A stretch of DNA of 13,326 nt from Hyphomicrobiales bacterium (lineage in GTDB: Bacteria > Pseudomonadota > Alphaproteobacteria > Rhizobiales > Devosiaceae), in the NCBI GenBank assembly GCA_026989045.1, contig JALSJY010000186.1, positions 1-13,326 of the forward strand, read 5' to 3'. Positions 1-5,400 of the stretch are shown piece by piece (within the stretch, counting starts at the first letter, position 1; every line of letters starts with the position of its first letter). The notes below the pieces were generated by a model that was not told where the DNA came from, made no database searches, and worked only from the letters and a program-made list of their open reading frames with translations. Made by a program: the position numbers and the translations under genes.

Positions 1-70
1 GTATATTGTCTAAGTTTTTATTTGAAAAAACCTGACCCTGATTAGGAGTTTTTTGCGCTAATTTTGACAT
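1..70 (-). CDS. N-terminus of an unidentified gene, cut by the window edge
   Basis: Reading leftwards from an ATG at 70-68, the frame stays open for 23 codons to the edge of the window (MSKLAQKTPNQGQVFSNKNL...). A ribosome binding site AGGA (83-80) lies 9 nt before the ATG, which is good spacing and the main reason for calling a gene. It would be the next gene after nadK on the same strand, 85 nt downstream, so it may be cotranscribed. The polar, Gln/Asn/Lys-rich start has no signal peptide or membrane segment, and I do not recognise the family. Twenty-three open codons in AT-rich DNA are weak evidence, so this may be a chance frame. Confidence 0.45.
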   Translation of the reverse strand, partial: MSKLAQKTPNQGQVFSNKNLDNI

Positions 71-97
71 TGCTGGCTATCCTAGTTTACCAGCAAT
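69..97 (-). promoter_or_regulatory. Hairpin spanning the ribosome binding site and start of the edge gene
   Basis: ATTGCTGG (97-90) and CCAGCAAT (76-69) form a perfect 8-bp stem around a 13-nt loop. On the minus strand the loop carries AGGATAG, the presumed ribosome binding site, and the 3' arm ends inside the start codon of the edge gene. There is no T-run after the stem on either strand, so it is not a standard terminator for nadK. A translation-controlling hairpin fits better, but that is inference from layout only. Confidence 0.4.
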
Positions 98-155
98 AAT
101 GACAAAAAAGTTATTTCAGAGCAATTAAGATAGATACCTTAGGTATTCGTTTGTA

Positions 156-929
156 TTAAAATTGAAACTGCTCGTTAAGAACTCTTTCTTCAAGTCCGTG
201 CCCAGGGTCAAATAATAGAGTAACTTTTTGTGACCTGTCTTCGCACACAATCACTTGTTTTATGTTTTTAAACTCAACATTGTCAGCAACAGCACTGACT
301 GGGCGTTTATTAGTTTCTAATGTTTCAAATGTAACAGAGGAGGAGTTTGGCAAGATAGCACCACGCCATCGCCTAGGTCTGAAAGGGGAAATTGGGGTGA
401 GAGCTAAAAGCGGCGAATCAATTGGTAGAATTGGTCCATGGGCAGAGAGATTGTAAGCAGTTGAGCCAGCAGGTGTGCTAAGCAAAATACCATCGCATAT
501 CAATTCTTTTAGTCTTACTTTTCCATCGATGATGATTTTAATTTTTGCTGCCTGATAAGTAGTGCGAAAAAGCGAAACCTCATTAAGTGCTAAAGCCTTG
601 TGACTTTTTCCATCATTGTCAGTAACTGTCATGGCTAGTGGAAAAATATCCTTGGGGCGAGCAGCATTGATTCGCTCCATTAGATCATTGTCATGAAAAT
701 CATTCATCAAAAAGCCAATTGAGCCGCAATTCATGCCATAAACAGGAATATCGTGCTGCATGGTCTTGTGCAGGCTTTCTAACATTAACCCATCACCACC
801 CAAAGCCACCACCACATCTGCATCTTTGAGTTTAGTGTCGCCATAAAGAGTGCGTAGTTTTTTCATTGCGCTAATGGCTTTTGGCGCATCACTTGAAACA
901 AATGCTATTTTTTTGATTTTATTTTGCAT
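156..929 (-). CDS. nadK: NAD kinase
   Basis: Cytosolic enzyme that phosphorylates NAD to NADP using ATP (or polyphosphate in some members). At 257 residues it is full length for the bacterial family. Family motifs are all present and in order: the GGDG nucleotide/phosphate loop at residues 44-47 (ALGGDGLML), the GMNCGSIGFL segment at 65-74, the substrate-binding NE pair at 116-117 (ALNEVSL), and the STPAGSTAYNLSAHGP segment at 151-166, followed by PISPFRPRRWRGAILP around 179-194 as in alphaproteobacterial NadK. The ATG at 929-927 is preceded by a modest GTGAG. It stands alone on the minus strand with 227 bp up to the divergent tRNA gene; I could not pick a convincing promoter there. No truncation or missing key residue is visible. 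Confidence 0.95.
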   Translation of the reverse strand: MQNKIKKIAFVSSDAPKAISAMKKLRTLYGDTKLKDADVVVALGGDGLMLESLHKTMQHDIPVYGMNCGSIGFLMNDFHDNDLMERINAARPKDIFPLAMTVTDNDGKSHKALALNEVSLFRTTYQAAKIKIIIDGKVRLKELICDGILLSTPAGSTAYNLSAHGPILPIDSPLLALTPISPFRPRRWRGAILPNSSSVTFETLETNKRPVSAVADNVEFKNIKQVIVCEDRSQKVTLLFDPGHGLEERVLNEQFQF

Positions 930-1076
930 AAATATCTCACTGAAAGAAGTTTTTTGTTTAACTAATACGTTTGTTCAGAACTAACATGCCAAGCTTTGAA
1001 AGTGAACTAGCTTAAATTTATCAGTTGTTTTTTTAATAATCTTGTTGCTGAAATGCTATTATTACTATGTTTGCTT

Positions 1077-1116
1077 CACTTTTACTAAAATTCTTGCACT
1101 TTTGCTAAAATTCTCT
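1077..1116 (+). repeat. Tandem 20-bp direct repeat, two copies
   Basis: CACTTTTACTAAAATTCTTG (1077-1096) is followed at once by CACTTTTGCTAAAATTCTCT (1097-1116); 17 of 20 positions agree. It lies between nadK and tRNA-Thr, about 40 bp upstream of the tRNA gene. It may be a simple replication-slippage duplication or a doubled regulatory site; nothing in the sequence decides between these. Confidence 0.75.
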
Positions 1117-1117
1117 C

Positions 1118-1146
1118 TTGCGCAAAATTGTAGTGAATGATAGCAA
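1118..1146 (+). promoter_or_regulatory. Possible sigma70-type promoter for tRNA-Thr
   Basis: TTGCGC (1118-1123) and TAGCAA (1141-1146) are separated by 17 bp and end 10 bp before the mature tRNA start. The spacing and position fit, but the -10 hexamer is poor. A short inverted repeat GCAAC/GTTGC (1143-1147 and 1154-1158) overlaps the -10 and the first two tRNA bases. Confidence 0.3.
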
Positions 1147-1156
1147 CGCCTTTGTT

Positions 1157-1232
1157 GCCGGTATAGCTCAGTTGGTAGAGCATCTGATTTGTAATCAGAG
1201 GGTCGGGAGTTCGAGTCTCTCTGCCGGCACCA
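1157..1232 (+). tRNA. tRNA-Thr, anticodon TGT
   Basis: A complete 76-nt cloverleaf. The acceptor stem pairs GCCGGTA (1157-1163) with TGCCGGC (1222-1228), including one G-U pair. The D arm contains AGCTCAGTTGGTAGAGC. The anticodon stem is TCTGA/TCAGA with loop TTTGTAA, giving anticodon TGT (threonine, codons ACA and, by wobble, ACN). The T arm contains GTTCGAGTC. The discriminator A (1229) and the CCA end (1230-1232) are encoded. It is flanked by nadK on the minus strand and by an insertion-sequence remnant starting some 30 bp past its 3' end. Confidence 0.97.
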
Positions 1233-1261
1233 TTTTATGATCTCGCGGTAATTCGCTTTGC

Positions 1262-1366
1262 TCATACCTCCGATGGGGCGCGGCAATGCTCCGTTACAGG
1301 AACGCCGCTCTCAGCCTGACGTAAGATGCCCATGATCTGTGCATCGCTAAATCGTCTATTCTTCAT
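1262..1366 (-). pseudogene. Remnant of an IS3-family transposase OrfA (5' end only)
   Basis: The minus strand encodes 34 residues (MKNRRFSDAQIMGILRQAES, then GVPVTEHCRAPSEV and a stop). The start matches the helix-turn-helix N-terminus of IS3-family OrfA proteins, which typically read M-K-x-x-R-F-[ST]-x-x-Q-I-[MI]-x-[VI]-L-[RK]-x-x-E-x-G-x-P-x-x-x-x-C-R. The usual continuation (HGIS..TFYKW..KYGGM) is absent; a GGM sequence in a neighbouring frame at 1263-1271 suggests an internal deletion with frameshift. The ribosome binding site GAGGAG before the ATG is intact. OrfB and clear terminal repeats are not present between here and the tRNA. This is a dead fragment, not a functional gene. Confidence 0.7.
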
Positions 1367-1425
1367 TCAAAATCTCCTCAGACTATTATGACAAGAAAAT
1401 TCTACTTATGAACACCTTTAATTTT

Positions 1426-1442
1426 AGGGGGGATTACCCCCT
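1426..1442 (-). terminator. GC-rich hairpin downstream of metA
   Basis: AGGGGG (1426-1431) pairs with CCCCCT (1437-1442) around a 5-nt loop, a very stable 6-bp stem in AT-rich surroundings, 32 nt past the metA stop codon. The minus-strand 3' flank (AAAATTAAAGG) has no T-run, so classic rho-independent termination is doubtful. It could instead be an end structure of the neighbouring insertion-sequence remnant. Confidence 0.3.
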
Positions 1443-1473
1443 CTTTGTACTATAGTTAGTTTTTCTATTACAA

Positions 1474-2391
1474 TTATCCTCCAATTTTATTCATTTCAAA
1501 CGGAGTAGTTTGATAGATTTGGTTGATCCAGTTTTGAAAGAATAAATAGCCGGTTGCGCGCCAAGTGTTTAACGGCTCTTTGTTGAAGTCATCATTAGGA
1601 AAATAATTCACTGGCAGTGCTGGGTCTAAACCTGCTTTTTGGTCACGCACATATTCATTTGCTAGTGAAAGATTATCATATTCAAAATGATTTAGCATAT
1701 AAAGCGCATTATATTCATGATCTTCTAACATGCAGATACCAATTTCATCGCTATCAATTAGTATTTCAAGCGAATTATCTTTGGGCAATGTGCTACGGTC
1801 AATATCATTATATCGTGATGCAGGGATTGCGAAATCGTCTGAAAATCCATGCAATAATGGTGAGTTTGGTTTTTTATTTTGATGGCGATAAACCCCAATG
1901 GCTTTTTTATCGCGGCGCAGGCGTTTAACGTCGTGAAAGTGGTAAAGAGCAGCCTGCATAGCCCAGCATATAAATAAAGGAGCATGGACATTTGTTTGTG
2001 TCCAATTCATAATTTCAATCATTTCAGGCCAATATCTTACCTCTTCAAAGGGTAAATGTGCAATTGGTGCGCCAGTAATGATAAAGCCATCAAATTTTTG
2101 CTCTTTAACATCTTCCCACTTGGAATAAAAATCTTGAAGATATTTTTCAGGGGTGTTTTTAGATTTATGCTCGCTAATACGCACAAGAGTTAAGTCTATT
2201 TGCAAAGGAGTAGCCGCAATTAGGCGAGCAAATTGAGTTTCGGTGCGTTGTTTATTGGGCATAAGATTTAATAAGCCGATTTTGAGCGGGCGAATATCTT
2301 GCCTTGTTGCACGACTTGAATCCATAACAGCAACGCCCTCGGCCTCAAGGGTTTTGCGGGCTGGTAGATTGTCAGGTATTCTTATGGGCAT
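1474..2391 (-). CDS. metA: Homoserine O-acyltransferase (MetA family)
   Basis: Cytosolic enzyme of methionine synthesis that transfers an acyl group from acetyl-CoA or succinyl-CoA to the hydroxyl of homoserine. The protein has 305 residues, close to the usual MetA length, and the numbering aligns with E. coli/Bacillus MetA: nucleophile Cys142 in LFICWAMQAALYHF, and His235 and Glu237 in YMLNHFEYD complete the catalytic set. The N-terminal MPIRIPDNLPA and the LNLMPNK segment (42-48) are typical. Residue 111, where Gly goes with succinyl-CoA and Glu with acetyl-CoA in characterised enzymes, is Ala here (ITGAPIAHLPFEEV), so the acyl donor cannot be called. The ATG (2391-2389) has AAAGG upstream. 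Only 34 bp separate it from the ATPase gene before it, so the two are likely cotranscribed, and there is no room for a SAM riboswitch directly upstream. Confidence 0.95.
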   Translation of the reverse strand: MPIRIPDNLPARKTLEAEGVAVMDSSRATRQDIRPLKIGLLNLMPNKQRTETQFARLIAATPLQIDLTLVRISEHKSKNTPEKYLQDFYSKWEDVKEQKFDGFIITGAPIAHLPFEEVRYWPEMIEIMNWTQTNVHAPLFICWAMQAALYHFHDVKRLRRDKKAIGVYRHQNKKPNSPLLHGFSDDFAIPASRYNDIDRSTLPKDNSLEILIDSDEIGICMLEDHEYNALYMLNHFEYDNLSLANEYVRDQKAGLDPALPVNYFPNDDFNKEPLNTWRATGYLFFQNWINQIYQTTPFEMNKIGG

Positions 2392-2425
2392 TATATTTGC
2401 CTTTTATAAATATTGTTTTCGTTTT

Positions 2426-3286
2426 TTAGCGGTTTTGTATAGCTTTTTGCATGAGTGACATAAAATCTTTTGCATCACGAATTGTTGCCACATCGCTTGA
2501 GCTGATAATATAACCATACCGCGTAGCAAGCGCTTTATAACGTGGTAATCTGTCATGCAATAATGCTTCAAAACCCCAGCTAGCAAATTGTTTTGGATCA
2601 ACTTCCATATCAGTTTTATGATCGTGCAATTGCTTATATTCAGCCCATTTTTGCTTTAAAAATTGCGGGCGATAATACATTGGCTTTGGTGATTTTTTAA
2701 AGCGAGTAATCAATTTTTGAGCATCATCTTCATTGCCTTCAATATAAAGTAAAGCTGTATTTTTAGTGAGAGTTTTTATGACTTCATCATTTGGATTTTC
2801 AACATCAATTACTTCGATTAAAGAGCCACCAGTATCGGCAATAAAATTATTGCAATCATAAAGATCTTTTGCGCGTTCAATAAAGTGAGGAATATCTTTT
2901 AATGTGGCAATTTCGGCAATATAATGCTGCTCTTGACGCTTTTGATATTCTTCAAACGCTAAGCCACCCTTTTCAATGTCACCAGGCGTGCCAAGATAAG
3001 TTGACAGCGGGGAAAGATTATCAAAAGTCAGATTTGATGAAATATAAATTGAATCAGAGGATAATAAATCACGTAAAAAAGGAACCTTCATCGCCTCGCG
3101 TTTAAAATTATCAACAATAAATTCGCTCATGTGGCGTGTGCCTATGCGATAATCAATAGAATAATGAAACCAATCATCTTTTCGCAACAGGGCAGAAAGA
3201 CGAGTTTTACCAACTCCAGCCATACCAAAAACAGTGATAGCGTGTTGCTTGGCGTTTAAAAACTGCTCTGAACTTTCAAATAACAT
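2426..3286 (-). CDS. Uncharacterised P-loop ATPase, linked to metA
   Basis: A 286-residue soluble protein with a clear Walker A motif, GMAGVGKT, at residues 21-28, preceded by the beta strand HAITVF. This is followed by DDWFHYSIDYRIGTRHM (37-53) and a stretch NFKREAMKVPFLRDLLSSDS (60-79). A second hydrophobic strand, NTALLYIEG (176-184), may be the Walker B/core strand region. The early P-loop and overall size resemble small P-loop kinases, but no substrate-binding motif is recognisable. From memory, close relatives are annotated only as 'ATPase' in Rhodobacterales; I cannot verify this here. It lies 34 bp upstream of metA on the same strand and has its own promoter-like sequence, so it is probably the first gene of a two-gene operon. 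The ribosome binding site is weak (CAGG about 10 nt before the ATG). Function unknown. Confidence 0.85.
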   Translation of the reverse strand: MLFESSEQFLNAKQHAITVFGMAGVGKTRLSALLRKDDWFHYSIDYRIGTRHMSEFIVDNFKREAMKVPFLRDLLSSDSIYISSNLTFDNLSPLSTYLGTPGDIEKGGLAFEEYQKRQEQHYIAEIATLKDIPHFIERAKDLYDCNNFIADTGGSLIEVIDVENPNDEVIKTLTKNTALLYIEGNEDDAQKLITRFKKSPKPMYYRPQFLKQKWAEYKQLHDHKTDMEVDPKQFASWGFEALLHDRLPRYKALATRYGYIISSSDVATIRDAKDFMSLMQKAIQNR

Positions 3287-3322
3287 AGTTTAGCCTGCTT
3301 TATATTTCTTAAAATATGGTTT

Positions 3323-3351
3323 TATAAATAAAGCATTTAGCTTATCTGCAA
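3323..3351 (-). promoter_or_regulatory. Probable sigma70-type promoter of the ATPase-metA operon
   Basis: On the minus strand TTGCAG (3351-3346) and TTTATA (3328-3323) are spaced by 17 bp. The -10 hexamer ends 36 bp before the ATPase start codon at 3286, giving a leader of about 30 nt. This is the best sigma70-like match in the divergent region. Confidence 0.5.
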
Positions 3352-3386
3352 CCTATGCACAAGACTTGCAAATGCTGGTAATATTT

Positions 3387-3401
3387 TGCCCTAATTGGGC
3401 A
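3387..3401. promoter_or_regulatory. Dyad upstream of the sigma54 promoter, possible activator site
   Basis: TGCCC (3387-3391) and GGGCA (3397-3401) form an inverted repeat around TAATT. It is centred about 128 bp before the predicted flgE transcription start, a usual distance for an enhancer-binding activator of sigma54 promoters (FlbD in Caulobacter-type flagellar systems). A half-site-like TTGCC recurs at 3406-3410. The assignment is from position and symmetry only. Confidence 0.3.
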
Positions 3402-3494
3402 TGAATTGCCTAGTGCTTGGTTGTTTTTTCCGTATTCTAGCTTTTCGCAAGCAGTGAATAAATAAAAATGCTATAAAATCAATCTGTTAAATAG

Positions 3495-3512
3495 TTGGCA
3501 TCATGTTTGCAT
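3495..3512 (+). promoter_or_regulatory. Sigma54 (RpoN) -24/-12 promoter of the flgE operon
   Basis: TTGGCATCATGTTTGCAT matches the sigma54 consensus TGGCAYG-N4-TTGCW. The invariant GG (3497-3498) and GC (3509-3510) are exactly 10 bp apart. Transcription would start near 3522, leaving a leader of about 45 nt before flgE. Sigma54 control of hook and junction genes is established in Caulobacter and in the fli1 system of Rhodobacter sphaeroides, so position and spacing agree with known biology. Confidence 0.75.
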
Positions 3513-3528
3513 GTTGATAGCTGGAAAA

Positions 3529-3547
3529 GGCACATATTGTGTCACAA
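3529..3547 (+). promoter_or_regulatory. Overlapping palindromes in the flgE leader
   Basis: Two overlapping inverted repeats lie just after the predicted start site. GGCACA-TAT-TGTGTC (3529-3543) has one G-T mismatch and could fold in the mRNA. TTGTG-T-CACAA (3537-3547) is a perfect 11-bp DNA palindrome. They end 5 nt before the ribosome binding site region. They could be a protein site in DNA or a leader hairpin affecting translation; either role is inference. Confidence 0.35.
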
Positions 3548-3566
3548 CTATCAGTGGAGAGTATTT

Positions 3567-5333
3567 ATGGGTATTTATGGAGCATTAGCTACAGCAGTTA
3601 CGGGTTTAAGGGCGCAATCATTCGCACTTGAGAATATTTCAGGCAATATAGCGAATTCGCAAACGACTGGCTATAAACGGATCGAAACAAGTTTTATTGA
3701 CCTTATTCCAGATGCACCAATTAAACAGCAAATTCCTGGCACTGTGATTGCTCAATCACGAAGCACTGTTAATGATGCAGGTGATATTGTTTCATCTTCT
3801 AATGATACATATATGGCTATTAACGGCTCTGGGTTTTTTGTTGTAGAAAAGCAAATTGGTCAGAATGATGGTAAAGCCATTTTTGATGGAGCTAGTTATT
3901 ATACGCGACGTGGTGACTTTGATATTAACCAAGAGGGATATCTAGTAAATGGGGCTGGTTATTTTCTCAAAGGTCTTGAAATTGATCGCGCCACCGGTAA
4001 TGTTTCAGGCTCTGTTCCTGATGTTATTCAGCTTTCAAACGCATTTTTGCCTGCTCAGCAAACAAATCGACTTGATTACCAGTTAAACTTACCACAATTG
4101 CCAAAGAATGCAGGTTACGATGCCTCTTCTCCTAATAGTGAAATAATGGATGCAGCAAATTATGTTGCAACGCCTGCTGATATTACAGCAACTGCAACTG
4201 GAGCGGCGCTGACAGGGGCAAACAATGCCGCAACCGTGATGGCTGCTGGTGAAAGTCTAGCTCTTAGTGTTGATGGTTCAGATGTAGTTTTTGATTTTTT
4301 TGATGGTAATGCTGGTGCCTATGCTGGATCAAATATTGGCATAGATGTGCAGACTGTTGCTGCAGTTGATATTACAACGGCTTTAGCCAATATGCAGGCT
4401 GGACTTCAGGCCTCTGGTGTTGCTGGAACGGGAGATGCAACTATTGCTATTGCTGGTGGTAATCTTGAAGTGACACTTGGCACAAATACAACCGCTTCTT
4501 TCAGCGCCACTGATGGCACAACTGGCCTTGGTTTAGCTGCCGCTGCAAATGATCCCATTGATAGCTCACTAGCAGTTCGTGTGCCAGTAATTCAGGCTCA
4601 GCAAAACGCTGCTTTTCTTTCTAACTCAGTCGCAGGTGGAGCGGTTACAGTTTATGCTTCTAATGGCTCACCCGCTAACGTTCAAATTCGTTGGGCAAAA
4701 ATTGACCAGCCAGAACTTGGTGGCCCTGATCGCTGGAATATGTTCTATATGACCAATAGTGAGGCCGTGGGTGCTGAAACTATGTGGGTAAATGCAGGTC
4801 AGGATTATGACTTTAATTCATCAGGCTCTATGACACCTGCTATCACTAGCACAACTCTAAGCAATTTAAGCGTTAATGGCGTTGCTATTGGAGATCTAGT
4901 GCTTCAACATAATGCCTCAGGAGTAACGCAATTTGCTGACCAAAGCGGTGCCGCTCAGGTAACTGCAATGTCGCAAAATGGCTATCCTGCTGGAGAATTT
5001 ATTTCGGTAACTATCAATGAAGCAGGGCGGGTTGTTGCCTCATATACAAACGGCCAGCAGATTGAAGTTGCTCAGGTTGTGGTGGCAAGTTTTAATGCCC
5101 CAAATTCAATGAAGCGCCTAGATGGTGGTCTTTTTGCAGCAACATCAGAATCTGGTGAAGCCATACTTGATGGTGGAAATGGAATCTTGGGTGGAGCATT
5201 AGAATCATCAAACACTGATATTTCAGAAGAATTTACCAAATTGATTGTTACCCAGCAGGCATATACCGCTGGCACAAGAATTGTTTCAACAGCCGATGAG
5301 ATGCTTAAAGAAGCTCTTAATATGGTTCGCTAA
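3567..5333 (+). CDS. flgE: Flagellar hook protein FlgE, large form
   Basis: Structural subunit of the flagellar hook, exported by the flagellar type III apparatus. I place the start at the ATG 3567 behind GGAGAG (spacing 5 nt), giving 588 residues; an upstream in-frame ATG at 3495 lies inside the sigma54 promoter and would add two cysteines to a protein otherwise free of them. The N-terminal rod/hook motif covers residues 5-38 (GALATAVTGLRAQSFALENI, then SGNIANSQTTGYKR). The FlgE/F/G core is seen at 84-93 (AINGSGFFVV) and 112-136 (YTRRGDF...GYLVNGAGY), and the C-terminal helix motif is EFTKLIVTQQAYTAGTRIVS near 555-574. An Ala/Thr/Gly-rich insertion at about 205-335 contains a hook-IN-like segment (ESLALSVDGSDVVFDF). 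E. coli FlgE is about 400 residues, so this is enlarged. It is the first gene of flgE-flgK-flgL. It resembles, from memory, FlgE of Bradyrhizobium-type thick flagella. Confidence 0.92.
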   Translation: MGIYGALATAVTGLRAQSFALENISGNIANSQTTGYKRIETSFIDLIPDAPIKQQIPGTVIAQSRSTVNDAGDIVSSSNDTYMAINGSGFFVVEKQIGQNDGKAIFDGASYYTRRGDFDINQEGYLVNGAGYFLKGLEIDRATGNVSGSVPDVIQLSNAFLPAQQTNRLDYQLNLPQLPKNAGYDASSPNSEIMDAANYVATPADITATATGAALTGANNAATVMAAGESLALSVDGSDVVFDFFDGNAGAYAGSNIGIDVQTVAAVDITTALANMQAGLQASGVAGTGDATIAIAGGNLEVTLGTNTTASFSATDGTTGLGLAAAANDPIDSSLAVRVPVIQAQQNAAFLSNSVAGGAVTVYASNGSPANVQIRWAKIDQPELGGPDRWNMFYMTNSEAVGAETMWVNAGQDYDFNSSGSMTPAITSTTLSNLSVNGVAIGDLVLQHNASGVTQFADQSGAAQVTAMSQNGYPAGEFISVTINEAGRVVASYTNGQQIEVAQVVVASFNAPNSMKRLDGGLFAATSESGEAILDGGNGILGGALESSNTDISEEFTKLIVTQQAYTAGTRIVSTADEMLKEALNMVR

Positions 5334-5347
5334 TTAGTTGATTAGAT

Positions 5348-5377
5348 GAGGGGTCAGGTAATTTTTCCTGACCTCTT
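5348..5377 (+). promoter_or_regulatory. Hairpin between flgE and flgK
   Basis: GGTCAGG (5352-5358) pairs with CCTGACC (5367-5373) around the loop TAATTTTT, and the stem extends to about 11 bp (5348-5377) with two G-U pairs. It sits 15 nt after the flgE stop and 10 nt before the flgK ribosome binding site AGGAG (5387-5391). No T-run follows, so full termination is unlikely. It could stabilise the 3' end of flgE mRNA, be a processing site, or partly attenuate, which would fit the need for far more FlgE than FlgK subunits. Confidence 0.6.
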
Positions 5378-5400
5378 GAATATTTTAGGAGTATTGCGCC

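Noticed and set aside
69..97. Hairpin as rho-independent terminator of nadK
   Set aside because: No T-run follows the stem on the minus strand, and the stem overlaps a plausible start codon and ribosome binding site.
1065..1286. Minus-strand 73-codon frame across the tRNA-Thr gene
   Set aside because: It reads through the antisense of a perfect tRNA gene; only its first dozen codons overlap the insertion-sequence remnant. No gene is supported.
2392..2425. SAM-II riboswitch upstream of metA, as in many alphaproteobacteria
   Set aside because: The gap is only 34 bp, and the leader of the upstream ATPase gene (3287-3320) shows no SAM-II-like pseudoknot pattern that I can recognise.
3495..3566. 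Upstream ATG at 3495 as the start of flgE
   Set aside because: It lies inside the sigma54 promoter, has no ribosome binding site and would add two cysteines. The ATG at 3567 has GGAGAG at good spacing and begins with the conserved N-terminus.
4181..4570. The Ala/Thr/Gly-rich FlgE insertion as a separate transferred gene or assembly artefact
   Set aside because: The frame is continuous, the composition is usual for flagellar surface domains, and similar segments occur in FlgK and FlgL.
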